Below are positions 27,721 through 37,396 of a stretch of 64,000 nt of DNA, one piece after another; position 1 is the stretch's first letter, and each line of letters opens with the position of its first letter. The translations under genes and the position numbers were made by a program. The notes under the pieces were generated by a model. It searched no databases and was not told where the DNA came from. It saw nothing but the letters and a program-made list of their open reading frames with translations. The stretch is from Veillonella magna DSM 19857 (GTDB taxonomy: Bacteria; Bacillota; Negativicutes; Veillonellales; Veillonellaceae): positions 580,692 through 644,691 of the forward strand of contig NZ_KE386795.1 of NCBI RefSeq assembly GCF_000428745.1, given 5' to 3'.

Positions 27721-29625
27721 TTATTCTGCGTCTTCAGAGGAAGCTACAGGTTCCATAAGCTCAGTCAAAGCCAAACCTAATTTCTTTTCGTCTTTGCTGA
27801 AGGAAATTACTTTAACTTCTACTTCCTGACCACGGTTGAGGTAATCTTCCACTTTAGCATTTCTCTGTTTAGTAATCTGAGAAATATGAAGCAGACCCTG
27901 GATATCGTCGTTAACGGCAACAAATGCACCATAAGCTACCAAACGAACAACTTTACCGGTCAAAACATCGCCAACGCTAATAGTTTCTTCGGCCAAATCC
28001 CATGGGCTCTTTGTCAAAGCCTTTAAGGACAAGGAAAGTTTGTGGCTTTCCGGATCGAAGGACTGCAATTTAACTTCGATTTCCTGACCTACGGAAAGTA
28101 CATCTTCTACCTTTTTAATCTTATGCCAGGAAATGTCGGAAATATGAAGCAAACCTTCAATGCCTCCGATATCAACGAAAGCACCGTACGGCATAATCTT
28201 ACGAACCACACCTTTGTAGTTTTCACCAACAGCAATTTTCTTCAAGGCTTCTTCTAATTTAGCCTGACGTTCTACTTCAAGTACAGCACGACGAGAAAGA
28301 ACTAAGCGGTTTTTCTTTTCATCGATTTCAAGTACTTTAGCTTCAAATTCGGTACCTACCAAATTTTCAAGAGATTTTACGAAGTATACGTCACCTTGGG
28401 ACAACGGAATGAAGCCGCGCAAGGAATTTACAGTTACTACAAGACCTGCCGGAATTGCATCAATACCTTTACAAATGATTGGCTGATCTTTTTCCTGAGC
28501 TTCGATAACATACTGCCAATCTTCGTCCTTAGCTAAACGAGTCACAGAAAGATATACCGGGTTATCTTCTTTAATATGGTTCATAATAACCGCTTTAATC
28601 TGGTCACCTTCCTTAAGAACATCTTTTGCGGAAGCCGGTGCCGGATATGCGATTTCCGTACGATTCAAGATTGCTTCCGTTTTATAACCGAAAGAAACCC
28701 ATGCACGTTCATCTTCTACCTGTGCAACAGTACCTTCTACTACAGATCCTTTCTTAAGATCTTCGTCCCAGTTTGCTTGTGCAGTTAATAATTCTTCAAA
28801 TTCATTCATTGTCTCAATGACCTCCTTAATTATCCAGTCGGGTGTCGATGCACCGGCTGTAACCCCTACTGTTTGGACCCCTTGGAACCAGGCCACTTCT
28901 AATTCAGCAGCGGTCTCTATGTGATATGTGGTACAGCCTACATCTCGGCAAACTTCCGCCAGCCGATTTGTATTGCCACTATTTTTACCACCTATCACAA
29001 TCATAAGGTTTACTTCTTTCGCAAGTTCTACAGCCGAGTTTTGACGCTCCTGCGTAGCCGTGCAAATAGTTTTGAAAACCTTTAGATTCTTAGTTTTTTT
29101 CTCTAATATACCTATTATACTTTGAAACTTAAATTGTGAAAAGGTCGTCTGTACAACTACCCCCATATTTTCCACGAAAGGAATAATTTCGGCGTCTTTT
29201 TCAGATTCAACGATTATTCCTTTATTTCCAGCCCATAAATTAATGCTAATTACCTCTGGATGCTTTTTTTCGCCCAAAATAACCAACGTCATATTATCAT
29301 CCACAACAGACTTAGCATCTTGCTGTGCTTTTTTTACATGAGGACAAGTAGCATCGACTACATCTAAGCCTTTATCTTTTGCTTCTTTATAAATAGCAGG
29401 CCCTACCCCATGGGAACGAATAATTACTTGTCCATCCGGAATTTCCTCCAGACTGTTAACGGCACGCACTCCGTCATCGGCTAAGGACTGTACTACCTGC
29501 GGATTATGAATAATCGGTCCCAATGTATAACTGGTAAAATCATTCTCTGCTGTTTTCTGTGCCATAGCCACCGCGCGCTTAACACCATAGCAAAAACCAC
29601 AATTCTCTGCAATGCGAATTTCCAT
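27721..29625 (-). CDS. ispH: Fused 4-hydroxy-3-methylbut-2-enyl diphosphate reductase (IspH) and S1 RNA-binding protein
   Basis: 634 residues from ATG 29623-29625, six bases after AAAGGAGG (the ATG at 29631 touches that site). Residues 1-280 are IspH, last step of the MEP isoprenoid pathway: cluster cysteines in CGFCYGV, DATCPHVKK and CTATQER, plus GGKNSGNTNRL. From about 290 to the end come four S1 OB-fold repeats, the third and fourth with the strong motif YGAFVDIGGIEGLLHISDIS and YGAFVAVNDDIQGLLHISQI. The S1 part resembles ribosomal protein S1 and may stand in for it. This fusion is known in Negativicutes and some Clostridia. An acidic tail ends the protein. Confidence 0.96.
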   Translation of the reverse strand: MEIRIAENCGFCYGVKRAVAMAQKTAENDFTSYTLGPIIHNPQVVQSLADDGVRAVNSLEEIPDGQVIIRSHGVGPAIYKEAKDKGLDVVDATCPHVKKAQQDAKSVVDDNMTLVILGEKKHPEVISINLWAGNKGIIVESEKDAEIIPFVENMGVVVQTTFSQFKFQSIIGILEKKTKNLKVFKTICTATQERQNSAVELAKEVNLMIVIGGKNSGNTNRLAEVCRDVGCTTYHIETAAELEVAWFQGVQTVGVTAGASTPDWIIKEVIETMNEFEELLTAQANWDEDLKKGSVVEGTVAQVEDERAWVSFGYKTEAILNRTEIAYPAPASAKDVLKEGDQIKAVIMNHIKEDNPVYLSVTRLAKDEDWQYVIEAQEKDQPIICKGIDAIPAGLVVTVNSLRGFIPLSQGDVYFVKSLENLVGTEFEAKVLEIDEKKNRLVLSRRAVLEVERQAKLEEALKKIAVGENYKGVVRKIMPYGAFVDIGGIEGLLHISDISWHKIKKVEDVLSVGQEIEVKLQSFDPESHKLSLSLKALTKSPWDLAEETISVGDVLTGKVVRLVAYGAFVAVNDDIQGLLHISQITKQRNAKVEDYLNRGQEVEVKVISFSKDEKKLGLALTELMEPVASSEDAE

Positions 29626-29730
29626 TGCCATCCTCCTTTAATCTATATATGATGCCCACAACCGTTTATGTATGCTACTACAATAAAACGATTGCAGCAA
29701 TAAAGCAACAGTATTGCTACACATATAGTA

Positions 29731-30336
29731 TCATGAATCGGTCCTTGCATGATAGTCCGCAATCATAGTTTCTATTGATTCTTTTACTTTAGCATTTAAT
29801 GCATCAATAGCTTCCTGTGTCGGTTTAGCTTTTTCTACTTCTATTACATCACCAATAATAATGGCAATTTTTCCCCGTTTCATCTCACGTGTGCCAATAA
29901 CTGCTACAGGGACTACCGGTACGGCAGTACGCAAAGCCATAGAAGCTACACCATCATGAAAGCGTCCCAGCTTTCCCGGTTTTTGGCGACTGCCTTCAGG
30001 AAAAATTCCCAATACCCACCTCTTTTTCAAGAGGTTCATAGCATGACGAATAGCAATTTTATCGACTCCGCCTCTACGCACCGGAAATGCTCCCAACCAT
30101 TGAATTACAGTACGCAAAAATGGATTACGGAAAAGTTCCTCTTTGGCCATAAAATGGACAGCTCGAGGTAATGCATAGCCTATGACCGGTGGATCGTTAT
30201 TACTTAAATGATTGGGTGCTACAATGAGAGGACCTTCCATAGGAAATTTTTCACGCCCTTCCACATGGACATTGAATCCCCAACCGTAGATTACTTTGAA
30301 CGCAGTACGCCATATACATTCTACTACCGGATTCAT
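29731..30336 (-). CDS. plsC: 1-acyl-sn-glycerol-3-phosphate acyltransferase
   Basis: Second acylation in phosphatidic acid synthesis. 201 residues. Catalytic HX4D box APNHLSNNDPP, then FMAKEELFRNPFLR, GAFPVRRGGVD and FPEGSRQKPGKLGRF, the four acyltransferase blocks in order. It overlaps cmk by four bases. A 105-base gap with only weak promoter-like sequence separates it from ispH. Confidence 0.95.
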   Translation of the reverse strand: MNPVVECIWRTAFKVIYGWGFNVHVEGREKFPMEGPLIVAPNHLSNNDPPVIGYALPRAVHFMAKEELFRNPFLRTVIQWLGAFPVRRGGVDKIAIRHAMNLLKKRWVLGIFPEGSRQKPGKLGRFHDGVASMALRTAVPVVPVAVIGTREMKRGKIAIIIGDVIEVEKAKPTQEAIDALNAKVKESIETMIADYHARTDS

Positions 30337-31052
30337 TTTTCATCCCCCTTTACCTGTATTGCCTCTTCAGCCAGCAAAGCAGACTTATCAATGATAAGCT
30401 TCATAATGTGCTCCACCGTATTGTCAAAGCTCATATTACTGGAATCCACCACTACTGCCTCAGGTACACATATAAGCGGTGATTCCTTACGGGTAGTATC
30501 CATCAAATCCCGTTCTTTTACGCTACGCTTAATATCTTCTAATGAAACCTCTTCAATATCCTTCACTTCCAACCACCGACGGTGCGCCCTGGCATCAACA
30601 GAAGCCGTTAAATATATTTTAAGTTCTGCATCAGGCAAGACAACCGAACCTATATCTCGGCCATCCAAAATGACACCGCCGCAACGTGCCATCTGTCGTT
30701 GCTTTTCTACCAGAAATTCACGCACCGATTTATAAGATGCTACTTGAGAAACATGTCCCGTCACAGCCTGTGACCGAATATCTGCTGTAATCTCACGATT
30801 GTTAACATATACGCGAAAGCTGTCTTTTGTCGGCTCTAAGCGAAGATCTATCGATGGCAATAACGCCGTTACCTTTATTTCGTCCTTTACGTCCACGCCG
30901 GCATGTAATGCAGCCCAAGTGATTGCCCGATACATGGCTCCCGTATCAATATATAAATAGCCTAACCTTTGAGCCACTAATTTTGAAATACTGCTTTTAC
31001 CCGCACCGGCCGGCCCATCAACGGCCACCGCAATTTTTCGTATACTGCTCAT
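30333..31052 (-). CDS. cmk: Cytidylate kinase
   Basis: Phosphorylates CMP and dCMP. 239 residues from ATG 31050-31052, nine bases after AAGGAG; the frame is open further back without a good site. P-loop VDGPAGAGKSSISK, YIDTGAMYRA, GRDIGSVVLPDAELKIYLTAS and RRW are standard. The cmk-plsC-ispH order with an S1 domain nearby is a common Firmicute/Clostridial cluster. Confidence 0.97.
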   Translation of the reverse strand: MSSIRKIAVAVDGPAGAGKSSISKLVAQRLGYLYIDTGAMYRAITWAALHAGVDVKDEIKVTALLPSIDLRLEPTKDSFRVYVNNREITADIRSQAVTGHVSQVASYKSVREFLVEKQRQMARCGGVILDGRDIGSVVLPDAELKIYLTASVDARAHRRWLEVKDIEEVSLEDIKRSVKERDLMDTTRKESPLICVPEAVVVDSSNMSFDNTVEHIMKLIIDKSALLAEEAIQVKGDEK

Positions 31053-31090
31053 GTATGTCACTCCTTGTACGTTCTGTTTCATAGATCATA

Positions 31091-32344
31091 TCACTCGGCA
31101 TCATTACCATGCGCCGCATGCATCGCCGCCACATAGCCGGTAGAAAATGCCGCTTGCAGATTATAACCACCGGTAAAGGCATCAATATCAAGTACTTCAC
31201 CTGCCGCATATAGACCTTTAATTTTCTTTGACTCCATGGTTTTAGGTGAAAATTCCTTCACCGATATGCCTCCAGCCGTTACGATAGCCTCCGCTACCGG
31301 ACGCGTTCCCTTCACAGTCAACTGTAAATCGCGTAATGTGTGAACCAATCGCTGCCGCTCTTCTCGACTGATTTGATTAATCACTTTATCCGCCTGTAAA
31401 TCTGCCTCGGCAATTACTCTACCGATAAGGCGTTGCGGCAAAATATCTTTCAAACCGTTGGCCAATTGCTTTTTGGAGTATGTCGTAAAGTCACGTTGCA
31501 CACGCTTATCCAACACCTCTTCCGTAAGTGCCGGCTTTAAATTAATCGACAATGTAATAGGTCTTGCCTTTTTACGTAATAATTTGGAAACCGTATGGCT
31601 CAAAGATAAAACAATCGGTCCCGTGACCCCAAAATGCGTAAACATCATCTCACCAAATTGCTTTGCTTGTAGCTTTCCTTTGGCATATACCGACAATTCA
31701 ACATTGCGCAGGCTTAGCCCCATAAGCTCCTTCACCCACGGCTCCTCAACCTCTAGCGGGATTAAGGACGGTCTTAATTCTGTTACCCTGAGCCCCAATG
31801 CTTCTGCTATCTTATGCCCATCACCGGTAGAGCCCGTCAAAGGATAAGATACGCCGCCGGTCGCCAAAATAACAGCATCACAGTAATACGTCTCCTTATC
31901 AGTTACTACTGCTTTTATTCGATCTTCTTCCACGAGAATATTGGTGACCGCCTCATTAAGATGGAGTGTGCCACCATAGTTCTTAAAAACTCGACGAAAC
32001 ATATCGCGCACTTCCAGGGCCGAATCGGATACGGGGAATACGCGCCCGCCGCGTTCCTCCTTAACGGCCAGCTTCCACTCTGTCAACAAAGCCAATAAAT
32101 CCGTATTATTAAATTGCCCATATGCACTGTAAAGAAAACGACCATTTCCCGGAGTATGTGCAATTAATTCATCTACACTACAGGTATTCGTTATGTTGCA
32201 TCGCCCTTTTCCGGTAATGCCCATTTTCTTACCTACCATATTCATTTTTTCTAGGAGCAATACTTTAGCCCCTTCGCGAGCCGCAATAGTTCCTGCCATC
32301 AATCCTGCTGCTCCGGCCCCAATAACTATAATACGTCGCATCAT
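31091..32344 (-). CDS. NAD(P)/FAD-dependent oxidoreductase, HI0933/YhiN family
   Basis: Flavoprotein of unclear physiological substrate. 417 residues. N-terminal FAD site VIGAGAAGLMAGTIAA, the family hallmark GKGRCNITN, and C-terminal GLYAAGEVLDIDAFTGGYNLQ are all present. Related proteins are annotated as aminoacetone oxidases on limited evidence. It lies four bases after the pseudouridine synthase gene and 39 bases before cmk. Confidence 0.92.
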   Translation of the reverse strand: MMRRIIVIGAGAAGLMAGTIAAREGAKVLLLEKMNMVGKKMGITGKGRCNITNTCSVDELIAHTPGNGRFLYSAYGQFNNTDLLALLTEWKLAVKEERGGRVFPVSDSALEVRDMFRRVFKNYGGTLHLNEAVTNILVEEDRIKAVVTDKETYYCDAVILATGGVSYPLTGSTGDGHKIAEALGLRVTELRPSLIPLEVEEPWVKELMGLSLRNVELSVYAKGKLQAKQFGEMMFTHFGVTGPIVLSLSHTVSKLLRKKARPITLSINLKPALTEEVLDKRVQRDFTTYSKKQLANGLKDILPQRLIGRVIAEADLQADKVINQISREERQRLVHTLRDLQLTVKGTRPVAEAIVTAGGISVKEFSPKTMESKKIKGLYAAGEVLDIDAFTGGYNLQAAFSTGYVAAMHAAHGNDAE

Positions 32345-32347
32345 AGA

Positions 32348-33076
32348 TTATTCCTCCGTCTGCTGTTTCAGCTGTCGCACCTCATCATCCGTCAACGAAC
32401 GATAGGCACCGCGCTTTACCCCAGACAAATTGAGGCCACCGTAACTGATGCGCTTCAAATTCTGAATACGATATCCGAAGTGTTCAAACATGCGCCGTAC
32501 TTGACGATTTCTACCCTCGTGAATTGTTATATCAATCGTCGTTAAACCTGTTTTTGCATCAAAACCATAATCTATTAATTCAGCAGGAGAGGTTATCCCA
32601 TCCTCCAATGCGACACCTTCGCTAATCGTTGTTAAATGGTCATCGTTAACACGTCCCTTTAAGCGCACTTCGTACGTCTTCTTCACACCCGCCGATGGGT
32701 GAGAGAGCATCTGTGCCAAGGCACCGTCATTTGTCAGCAGTAAAAGGCCCTCCGTATTATAGTCCAATCGCCCTACCGGATATACCCGTTCGTCAACACC
32801 CTTTAGATAGTCCATGACTGTCGTTCTTCCTTCCGGATCGCTGACAGAAGTAATAACGCCTTTCGGTTTATTGAGTAAAAAATATAATGGTTTAGGCGGA
32901 TGTATTAGCTTCCCCTCTACCTTTACACGATCAATGTCCGGATTAATTTTAGTGCCCAACTCCGTAACATAACGACCATTTACCTGTACAACACCTTTTG
33001 TAATAAGCTCTTCTGCTTTACGACGGGATGTATAACCGCATCGTGCAATATATTTTTGCAATCGTTCTTTTTCCAT
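32348..33076 (-). CDS. rluB: Pseudouridine synthase, RluB/RsuA family
   Basis: Modifies rRNA uridine. 242 residues. An N-terminal S4 domain (LQKYIARCGYTSRRKAEELI) is followed by the catalytic core with the active Asp in GRLDYNTEGLLLLTNDG, and by EGRNRQVRRMFEHFGY. The scpB-rluB order supports RluB (23S U2605) over RsuA, but the target is inferred from family and context only. Confidence 0.94.
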   Translation of the reverse strand: MEKERLQKYIARCGYTSRRKAEELITKGVVQVNGRYVTELGTKINPDIDRVKVEGKLIHPPKPLYFLLNKPKGVITSVSDPEGRTTVMDYLKGVDERVYPVGRLDYNTEGLLLLTNDGALAQMLSHPSAGVKKTYEVRLKGRVNDDHLTTISEGVALEDGITSPAELIDYGFDAKTGLTTIDITIHEGRNRQVRRMFEHFGYRIQNLKRISYGGLNLSGVKRGAYRSLTDDEVRQLKQQTEE

Positions 33077-33146
33077 GTATAAGTCCTTTCTCTTATGAAT
33101 ACGTATTTCTTTATTCGTTAACGAGTTCTTCCTCTATCATTTATAG

Positions 33147-33737
33147 TTATTCTGCTGTAAATTCGGCTTCTTCCGTATTCGCAGATTCTTTCGCATCCTC
33201 TTTTGTCTCTGTCGATGATACTTCGCTTAGTTCCAAGCTTTCCTGAATACGAATTTCCCGTTGCAATGTATCTATGGAAGAAATACCGACACTACGCAAA
33301 AAAGTATCCGTCGTACCGAACAAAACAGGACGTCCAACAGTATCCTTGCGTCCTAGCTCAGCTATTAAATCACGATTTAACAACTGTTTCAATACTTTTT
33401 CACTATTGACACCGCGAATTTCTTCTATTTCAGCCTTAGTAACCGGCTGTTTAAAAGCTACGACTGCCAATGTTTCCATAGCTGCGGCCGATAGCTTGTC
33501 CTCCCGCTGTCGAATACGACTTACATAGCGTCCCGTCTCTGGAGCCGTGACGAGCTCAATGCCGGCACCACTACGTCTAATGCGAATCCCACGGGCTTCC
33601 TGCACAAGCGCCTTCTCATACTGCGATAATGCCACTTCCATAGTTTGCGGCGTTACTGAAAACACCTCTGCCAATACATCCAGCGGCATCGGCTTGGCCG
33701 CTGAAAATAAAACGGCTTCAATATCCGATTGTGTCAT
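33147..33737 (-). CDS. scpB: Segregation and condensation protein B
   Basis: Kleisin partner in the SMC-ScpAB condensin. 196 residues from ATG 33735-33737, chosen because GGGGG is eight bases upstream; ATG 33743 is too close. Contains two winged helices; AAMETLAVVAFKQPVTKAE and GRPVLFGTTDTFLRSVGI are diagnostic. The tail is acidic. Its start overlaps the end of scpA by 20 bases. Confidence 0.96.
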   Translation of the reverse strand: MTQSDIEAVLFSAAKPMPLDVLAEVFSVTPQTMEVALSQYEKALVQEARGIRIRRSGAGIELVTAPETGRYVSRIRQREDKLSAAAMETLAVVAFKQPVTKAEIEEIRGVNSEKVLKQLLNRDLIAELGRKDTVGRPVLFGTTDTFLRSVGISSIDTLQREIRIQESLELSEVSSTETKEDAKESANTEEAEFTAE

Positions 33738-34506
33738 CCGCATCACCCCCTCGTATCACTTCACTGCCTGTTCCTCGTATTAACCAAACATCACGCTCAG
33801 CATAAACATCTTCTGTTCCCAACTTCTGTTTATTTTCGTCAATAAGCAGAACCTGCCTCTTAAGTAATTCTAACACAGCAATAAAGGTCACTACCTTTTC
33901 CTCGCGGTACAGTGAGGAGTGCATTAATGTATAAAAGCTGAGACGCCCTTCACGGTGCAAACGATGAAGTAGGCTGCGAATGGTCTCTTCTATACTGAAC
34001 GTTTCTCGCACTACCTGTACTATCGGTGTTGATATAACCGATTTGTGTTCTCTAGCCATACTGGCCCTAAAAATTTTATACAACTCGCTTAACTCAAATC
34101 GGTATACCCTTTCTCGGCCCCATTGGCTTAGCGCCTCAACGCGCGGAAAAAGCATATCGCTCTCATCGGATTTTGCCTGAAGTACCGTCGTCAACTCTTT
34201 AATCTGTTTGTATTCTAATAGCCGCGTTACCAATTCGTCTCGTGGATCCTCATCCTCTCCATCGGATAGTATTGTCGTACGTGGTAACAACATCCGTGAT
34301 TTTATATGCAACAATGTCGCCGCCATGACAAGGAACTCACTACTGTAATGAATATCAAACTGCTGCCATTGCTCCAGCTGCTCCATATATTGCGATGTAA
34401 TATCCACTATTGGGATGTCATAAATATCAATTTTATGTTTTTCAATTAAGTGTAGCAACAAGTCAAGCGGCCCTTCAAAAACAGCCAGCTTATACTCGTA
34501 CTGCAT
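33718..34506 (-). CDS. scpA: Segregation and condensation protein A (kleisin)
   Basis: Bridges the SMC heads in condensin. 262 residues from ATG 34504-34506. The N-terminus LAVFEGPLDLLLHLIEKHK and IDIYDIPIVDIT is the family signature; the LLPR and VRETFSIEE regions lie in the middle, and the C-terminal winged helix ends near FIAVLELLKRQ. Its ribosome site GGAGG is only two to three bases from this ATG, so a start at 34533 cannot be excluded. First gene of the scpA-scpB-rluB run. Confidence 0.95.
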   Translation of the reverse strand: MQYEYKLAVFEGPLDLLLHLIEKHKIDIYDIPIVDITSQYMEQLEQWQQFDIHYSSEFLVMAATLLHIKSRMLLPRTTILSDGEDEDPRDELVTRLLEYKQIKELTTVLQAKSDESDMLFPRVEALSQWGRERVYRFELSELYKIFRASMAREHKSVISTPIVQVVRETFSIEETIRSLLHRLHREGRLSFYTLMHSSLYREEKVVTFIAVLELLKRQVLLIDENKQKLGTEDVYAERDVWLIRGTGSEVIRGGDADDTIGY

Positions 34507-34847
34507 CTCCTCCGCTTTCACTATCATACTCATTATAAAAAGCGGTGCTCTTCATGCATCCGCTTCTCCCTTTCCAAAGATTCAAATGCCTCTTCGGCCT
34601 CATCCTATTGTACTGTATATACGCATTTATTATACAGAAATATCTCCTAAAAAACCAGTATTCACTTCCATCTGCTGAATTTTTGTCACTCCACGGCAAA
34701 TCTTAGAAGTAAAGCTATTTTATATTGTATTTTTTGTCTCCTTCTGCTATCTTTAGTAAGGATATACTATTATCTAGTCATTGTAATCACAGTTACATAA
34801 TTATAAATAATACATGCAGGCATGCATGCTAAAGAGAGGAACTCTTC
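34507..34847. other. Divergent intergenic region between scpA and the phosphoethanolamine transferase gene
   Basis: 341 bases, A+T-rich. On the minus strand TATAAT at 34629-34634 is a likely -10 for scpA with a poor -35. On the plus strand TATACT (34763-34768) and TTGTAA/TATAAA (34781-34807, 15-base spacer) are weak candidates for the transferase. A GCATGC-rich palindromic stretch sits at 34813-34830, just before the AGAGAGGA ribosome site. No gene is seen apart from a 22-codon stop-bounded reading frame on minus. Confidence 0.5.
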
Positions 34848-36704
34848 ATGAAACACACACTACTATCCATGTACAACAGGTTCCGTTGGCCGTACTTACT
34901 AACGACACTTGTCATCTACATCATTTTACAGCTTACATATGAACCCATTACTCTGGGCTTTGACCTTGAAGACATAACTACCCTGGCCTTACCGCTATTG
35001 ATTGGACTAATAGGGCTACAGCTTATAATTAAAGCTCCACTATATCGTAAAATATACGGAGGTCATGGTTTAGTAGGCGTTGCTTGGGCTTTTACTTTTC
35101 CCTTGCTCTTCCATTGGTCTTACAGTAAGCCTTTTTATTTTTACGAATTTGCCGGTGACTTTCTCTTTGCCTTAACCGCCTTTATCAGTCTGACATTACT
35201 GCAATACGGCCTGGCCCGGATTGGACGCTTTCTTCGCTTATCATCAATATGCTTTGCACTCATTGATTGGCTACTGCTTTTAATCCCTTTGGGACAGATT
35301 GGGTATTATGTATCTACATGGCATTGCCTGACACCGGCTACATTAATGGCCCTCTATCAAACAAATCCGGAGGAAGCTTTCGGTTTCTTAAAAAGCGCCG
35401 CCGGCATTCCCGGACTTATAGGCATTGTCATTGGTCTCGCTCTTTTATTTTTGTACCTTTACCACGTGAATTACTGCTTAGCTCGCTTTGCTGCTAACCC
35501 TATTAGTTCAGAGACAACCTATAACGATACTCTATCTTCCAAGACATCGGTTCTTTGGCGCTGGCTACTTACAGTAATCATTAGCATATATGCTTTTGGT
35601 TTCCTTTTACCCGGTACCTGTATTCTTCGTAACTGGAGCGATGTTACCAAATACATGCACGAGCTTCAGCAGTACAATACTCTGCATCATGATGTATTCG
35701 ATTCCTTACAGATAAATGAAAAAACAACAGCAGCCCAACGAATTCCAGGAACAATCATCCTAGTTATCGGGGAGTCGGCTTCACGCAACTATATGAAAGT
35801 GTATAATCCCGACTTTCCTTACGAAGATACACCATGGCAGTCAGAAGAAGCTTCTAATCCAAACTTTATCTTTTTCAACCATGCTTATTCCTCTTACGTA
35901 CAAACAGTACCAACTTTAGAGCGTGCCTTAACAGAACGCAATCAATATGACGATGCGCCCTTCCTTCAATCCGCCAATATTATGGATGTCGCTAAAAAAG
36001 CCGGCTACACTACCTATTGGCTAAGTAACCAAGGCGTATATGGGGAATATGATACGGCAATTTCCTTAATCGCCAAAACATCCGACCATACAAAATGGGC
36101 TCATGAATCCTATATGTTCTCTGATAAATACGATGGCGTGTTATTGCCTTTATTACAAGAAGTACCTAAGGATACACCAAACTTTATCGTAATTCACATT
36201 ATGGGCAGTCACATTTATTACAACGATCGTTATCCTCATGAATTTAGCAAATGGAAAGTCGGCGAAGTGCCGAAGGGGATGGAAGCGTATGCTAACAGCC
36301 AACTTTATACGGACTGGGTATTAAAATCAATTTATAACTATGCTAAGGAACATCTGAATTTACAAGCTATGATTTACTTCTCCGACCACGGAGAAAGCTT
36401 GCATTTATCACACAACCCTGATATCTTTGATTTTGACATGGCACGAATTCCATTCTGGATTTACCTGTCACCACAGTATCAAGCTGCCTACCCGGCAACA
36501 GCACAACTCTTACGTCAACGTGAACATCAATATTTTACTAACGATTTATTGTATGATACCGTGTCCGGACTCTTACAAGCACCATCGAATCGTTATGATG
36601 CACATCGCGATCTGAGTAATCCGGCTTACAAATATAACAAAAATAATTTAACTACTTTACTCGGCCAACAACCTTTGACTAACGATCCGGAAGTTGACAA
36701 GTAG
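34848..36704 (+). CDS. Phosphoethanolamine transferase-like sulfatase-fold membrane protein
   Basis: 618 residues. About five transmembrane helices fill the first 280 residues; the rest is a periplasmic sulfatase-fold domain. Visible active-site features: VIGESASRNY (metal-binding Glu), YVQTVPTLERA holding the likely nucleophile Thr, and FSDHGESL (metal-binding Asp and His). This is the plan of EptA/CptA-type enzymes that add phosphoethanolamine to lipid A or core sugars, giving resistance to cationic peptides. Fits a diderm with lipopolysaccharide, but the acceptor is inferred. Single gene on plus, with AGAGAGGA eight bases before its ATG and its own terminator. Confidence 0.88.
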   Translation: MKHTLLSMYNRFRWPYLLTTLVIYIILQLTYEPITLGFDLEDITTLALPLLIGLIGLQLIIKAPLYRKIYGGHGLVGVAWAFTFPLLFHWSYSKPFYFYEFAGDFLFALTAFISLTLLQYGLARIGRFLRLSSICFALIDWLLLLIPLGQIGYYVSTWHCLTPATLMALYQTNPEEAFGFLKSAAGIPGLIGIVIGLALLFLYLYHVNYCLARFAANPISSETTYNDTLSSKTSVLWRWLLTVIISIYAFGFLLPGTCILRNWSDVTKYMHELQQYNTLHHDVFDSLQINEKTTAAQRIPGTIILVIGESASRNYMKVYNPDFPYEDTPWQSEEASNPNFIFFNHAYSSYVQTVPTLERALTERNQYDDAPFLQSANIMDVAKKAGYTTYWLSNQGVYGEYDTAISLIAKTSDHTKWAHESYMFSDKYDGVLLPLLQEVPKDTPNFIVIHIMGSHIYYNDRYPHEFSKWKVGEVPKGMEAYANSQLYTDWVLKSIYNYAKEHLNLQAMIYFSDHGESLHLSHNPDIFDFDMARIPFWIYLSPQYQAAYPATAQLLRQREHQYFTNDLLYDTVSGLLQAPSNRYDAHRDLSNPAYKYNKNNLTTLLGQQPLTNDPEVDK

Positions 36705-36720
36705 ATTAAAATAATTGCAA

Positions 36721-36763
36721 AAAGGTCTCGCAACGAAGAACTCTCTTCGTTGCGAGACCTTTC
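36721..36763. terminator. Bidirectional terminator between the transferase and the acetyltransferase genes
   Basis: Nineteen-base perfect stem AAAGGTCTCGCAACGAAGA with a four-base loop, T-rich on both outer flanks. Confidence 0.92.
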
Positions 36764-36789
36764 TAATATACCATTCAATACAATTGTTA

Positions 36790-37251
36790 TTATGCTTCCT
36801 TTACCAACGGTAAGGTAAGATGAACTACAGTACGAATCGGTCGTTTTGTTTCTGCGTCAGTGCTACGGAATCCCAATACATTGTACAGCTGTTTAGCACT
36901 TTCCATGCTCGGCAAACTATCTAAAAGAAGCCGTTTATAGCCGTTTTCTTTTGCCTCTTCCACTACAATCTTAGCCATTGACATACCAAGACCGGTACGA
37001 CGGAAGTCAGGACGTACATATAAACGTTTCATTTCGGCTGTCGATGCATCCACGCGGCGAATCGCTACACAGCCTGCCGGTTTACTATCTACAAAGGCAA
37101 TATACATAGCTTCGCCTTCACCTTTATACTTCTTTTCTAAACCTTCAAACTCTTTGACATCTGCCGTAACACCCAAGGACTTTACATACTCTACAAACAA
37201 CAACTTCATTTCATCAATGTATTCATGTCCGTCTCTCATTTCGAAATTCAT
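36790..37251 (-). CDS. GNAT family N-acetyltransferase
   Basis: 153 residues from ATG 37249-37251, seven bases after AGGAGG. The acetyl-CoA loop is clear: MKRLYVRPDFRRTGLGMSM, preceded by PAGCVAIRR and followed by LLLDSLPSMESAKQLYNVLGF. The acceptor is unknown. It stands alone between a strong terminator and a 200-base A+T-rich gap. Confidence 0.9.
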   Translation of the reverse strand: MNFEMRDGHEYIDEMKLLFVEYVKSLGVTADVKEFEGLEKKYKGEGEAMYIAFVDSKPAGCVAIRRVDASTAEMKRLYVRPDFRRTGLGMSMAKIVVEEAKENGYKRLLLDSLPSMESAKQLYNVLGFRSTDAETKRPIRTVVHLTLPLVKEA

Positions 37252-37396
37252 AACAATCCCTCCTAGTATACACATATGTCAGTAATGCAATCGCCATTCC
37301 GCGCACATTGCTGTTTATCTCTTGTATATAAGATTCGCCATCTTGTATCTAATCTCCTCTAAAAATATATTTTATTTTATATACTTTCAAGTTCCC

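Noticed and set aside
34535-34610. Short stop-bounded frame on the minus strand with plausible protein-like sequence (rich in Glu and Arg) before scpA
   Set aside because: Only about 22 codons, no start with a ribosome site, no transmembrane or other feature; could be a gene remnant but cannot be supported.
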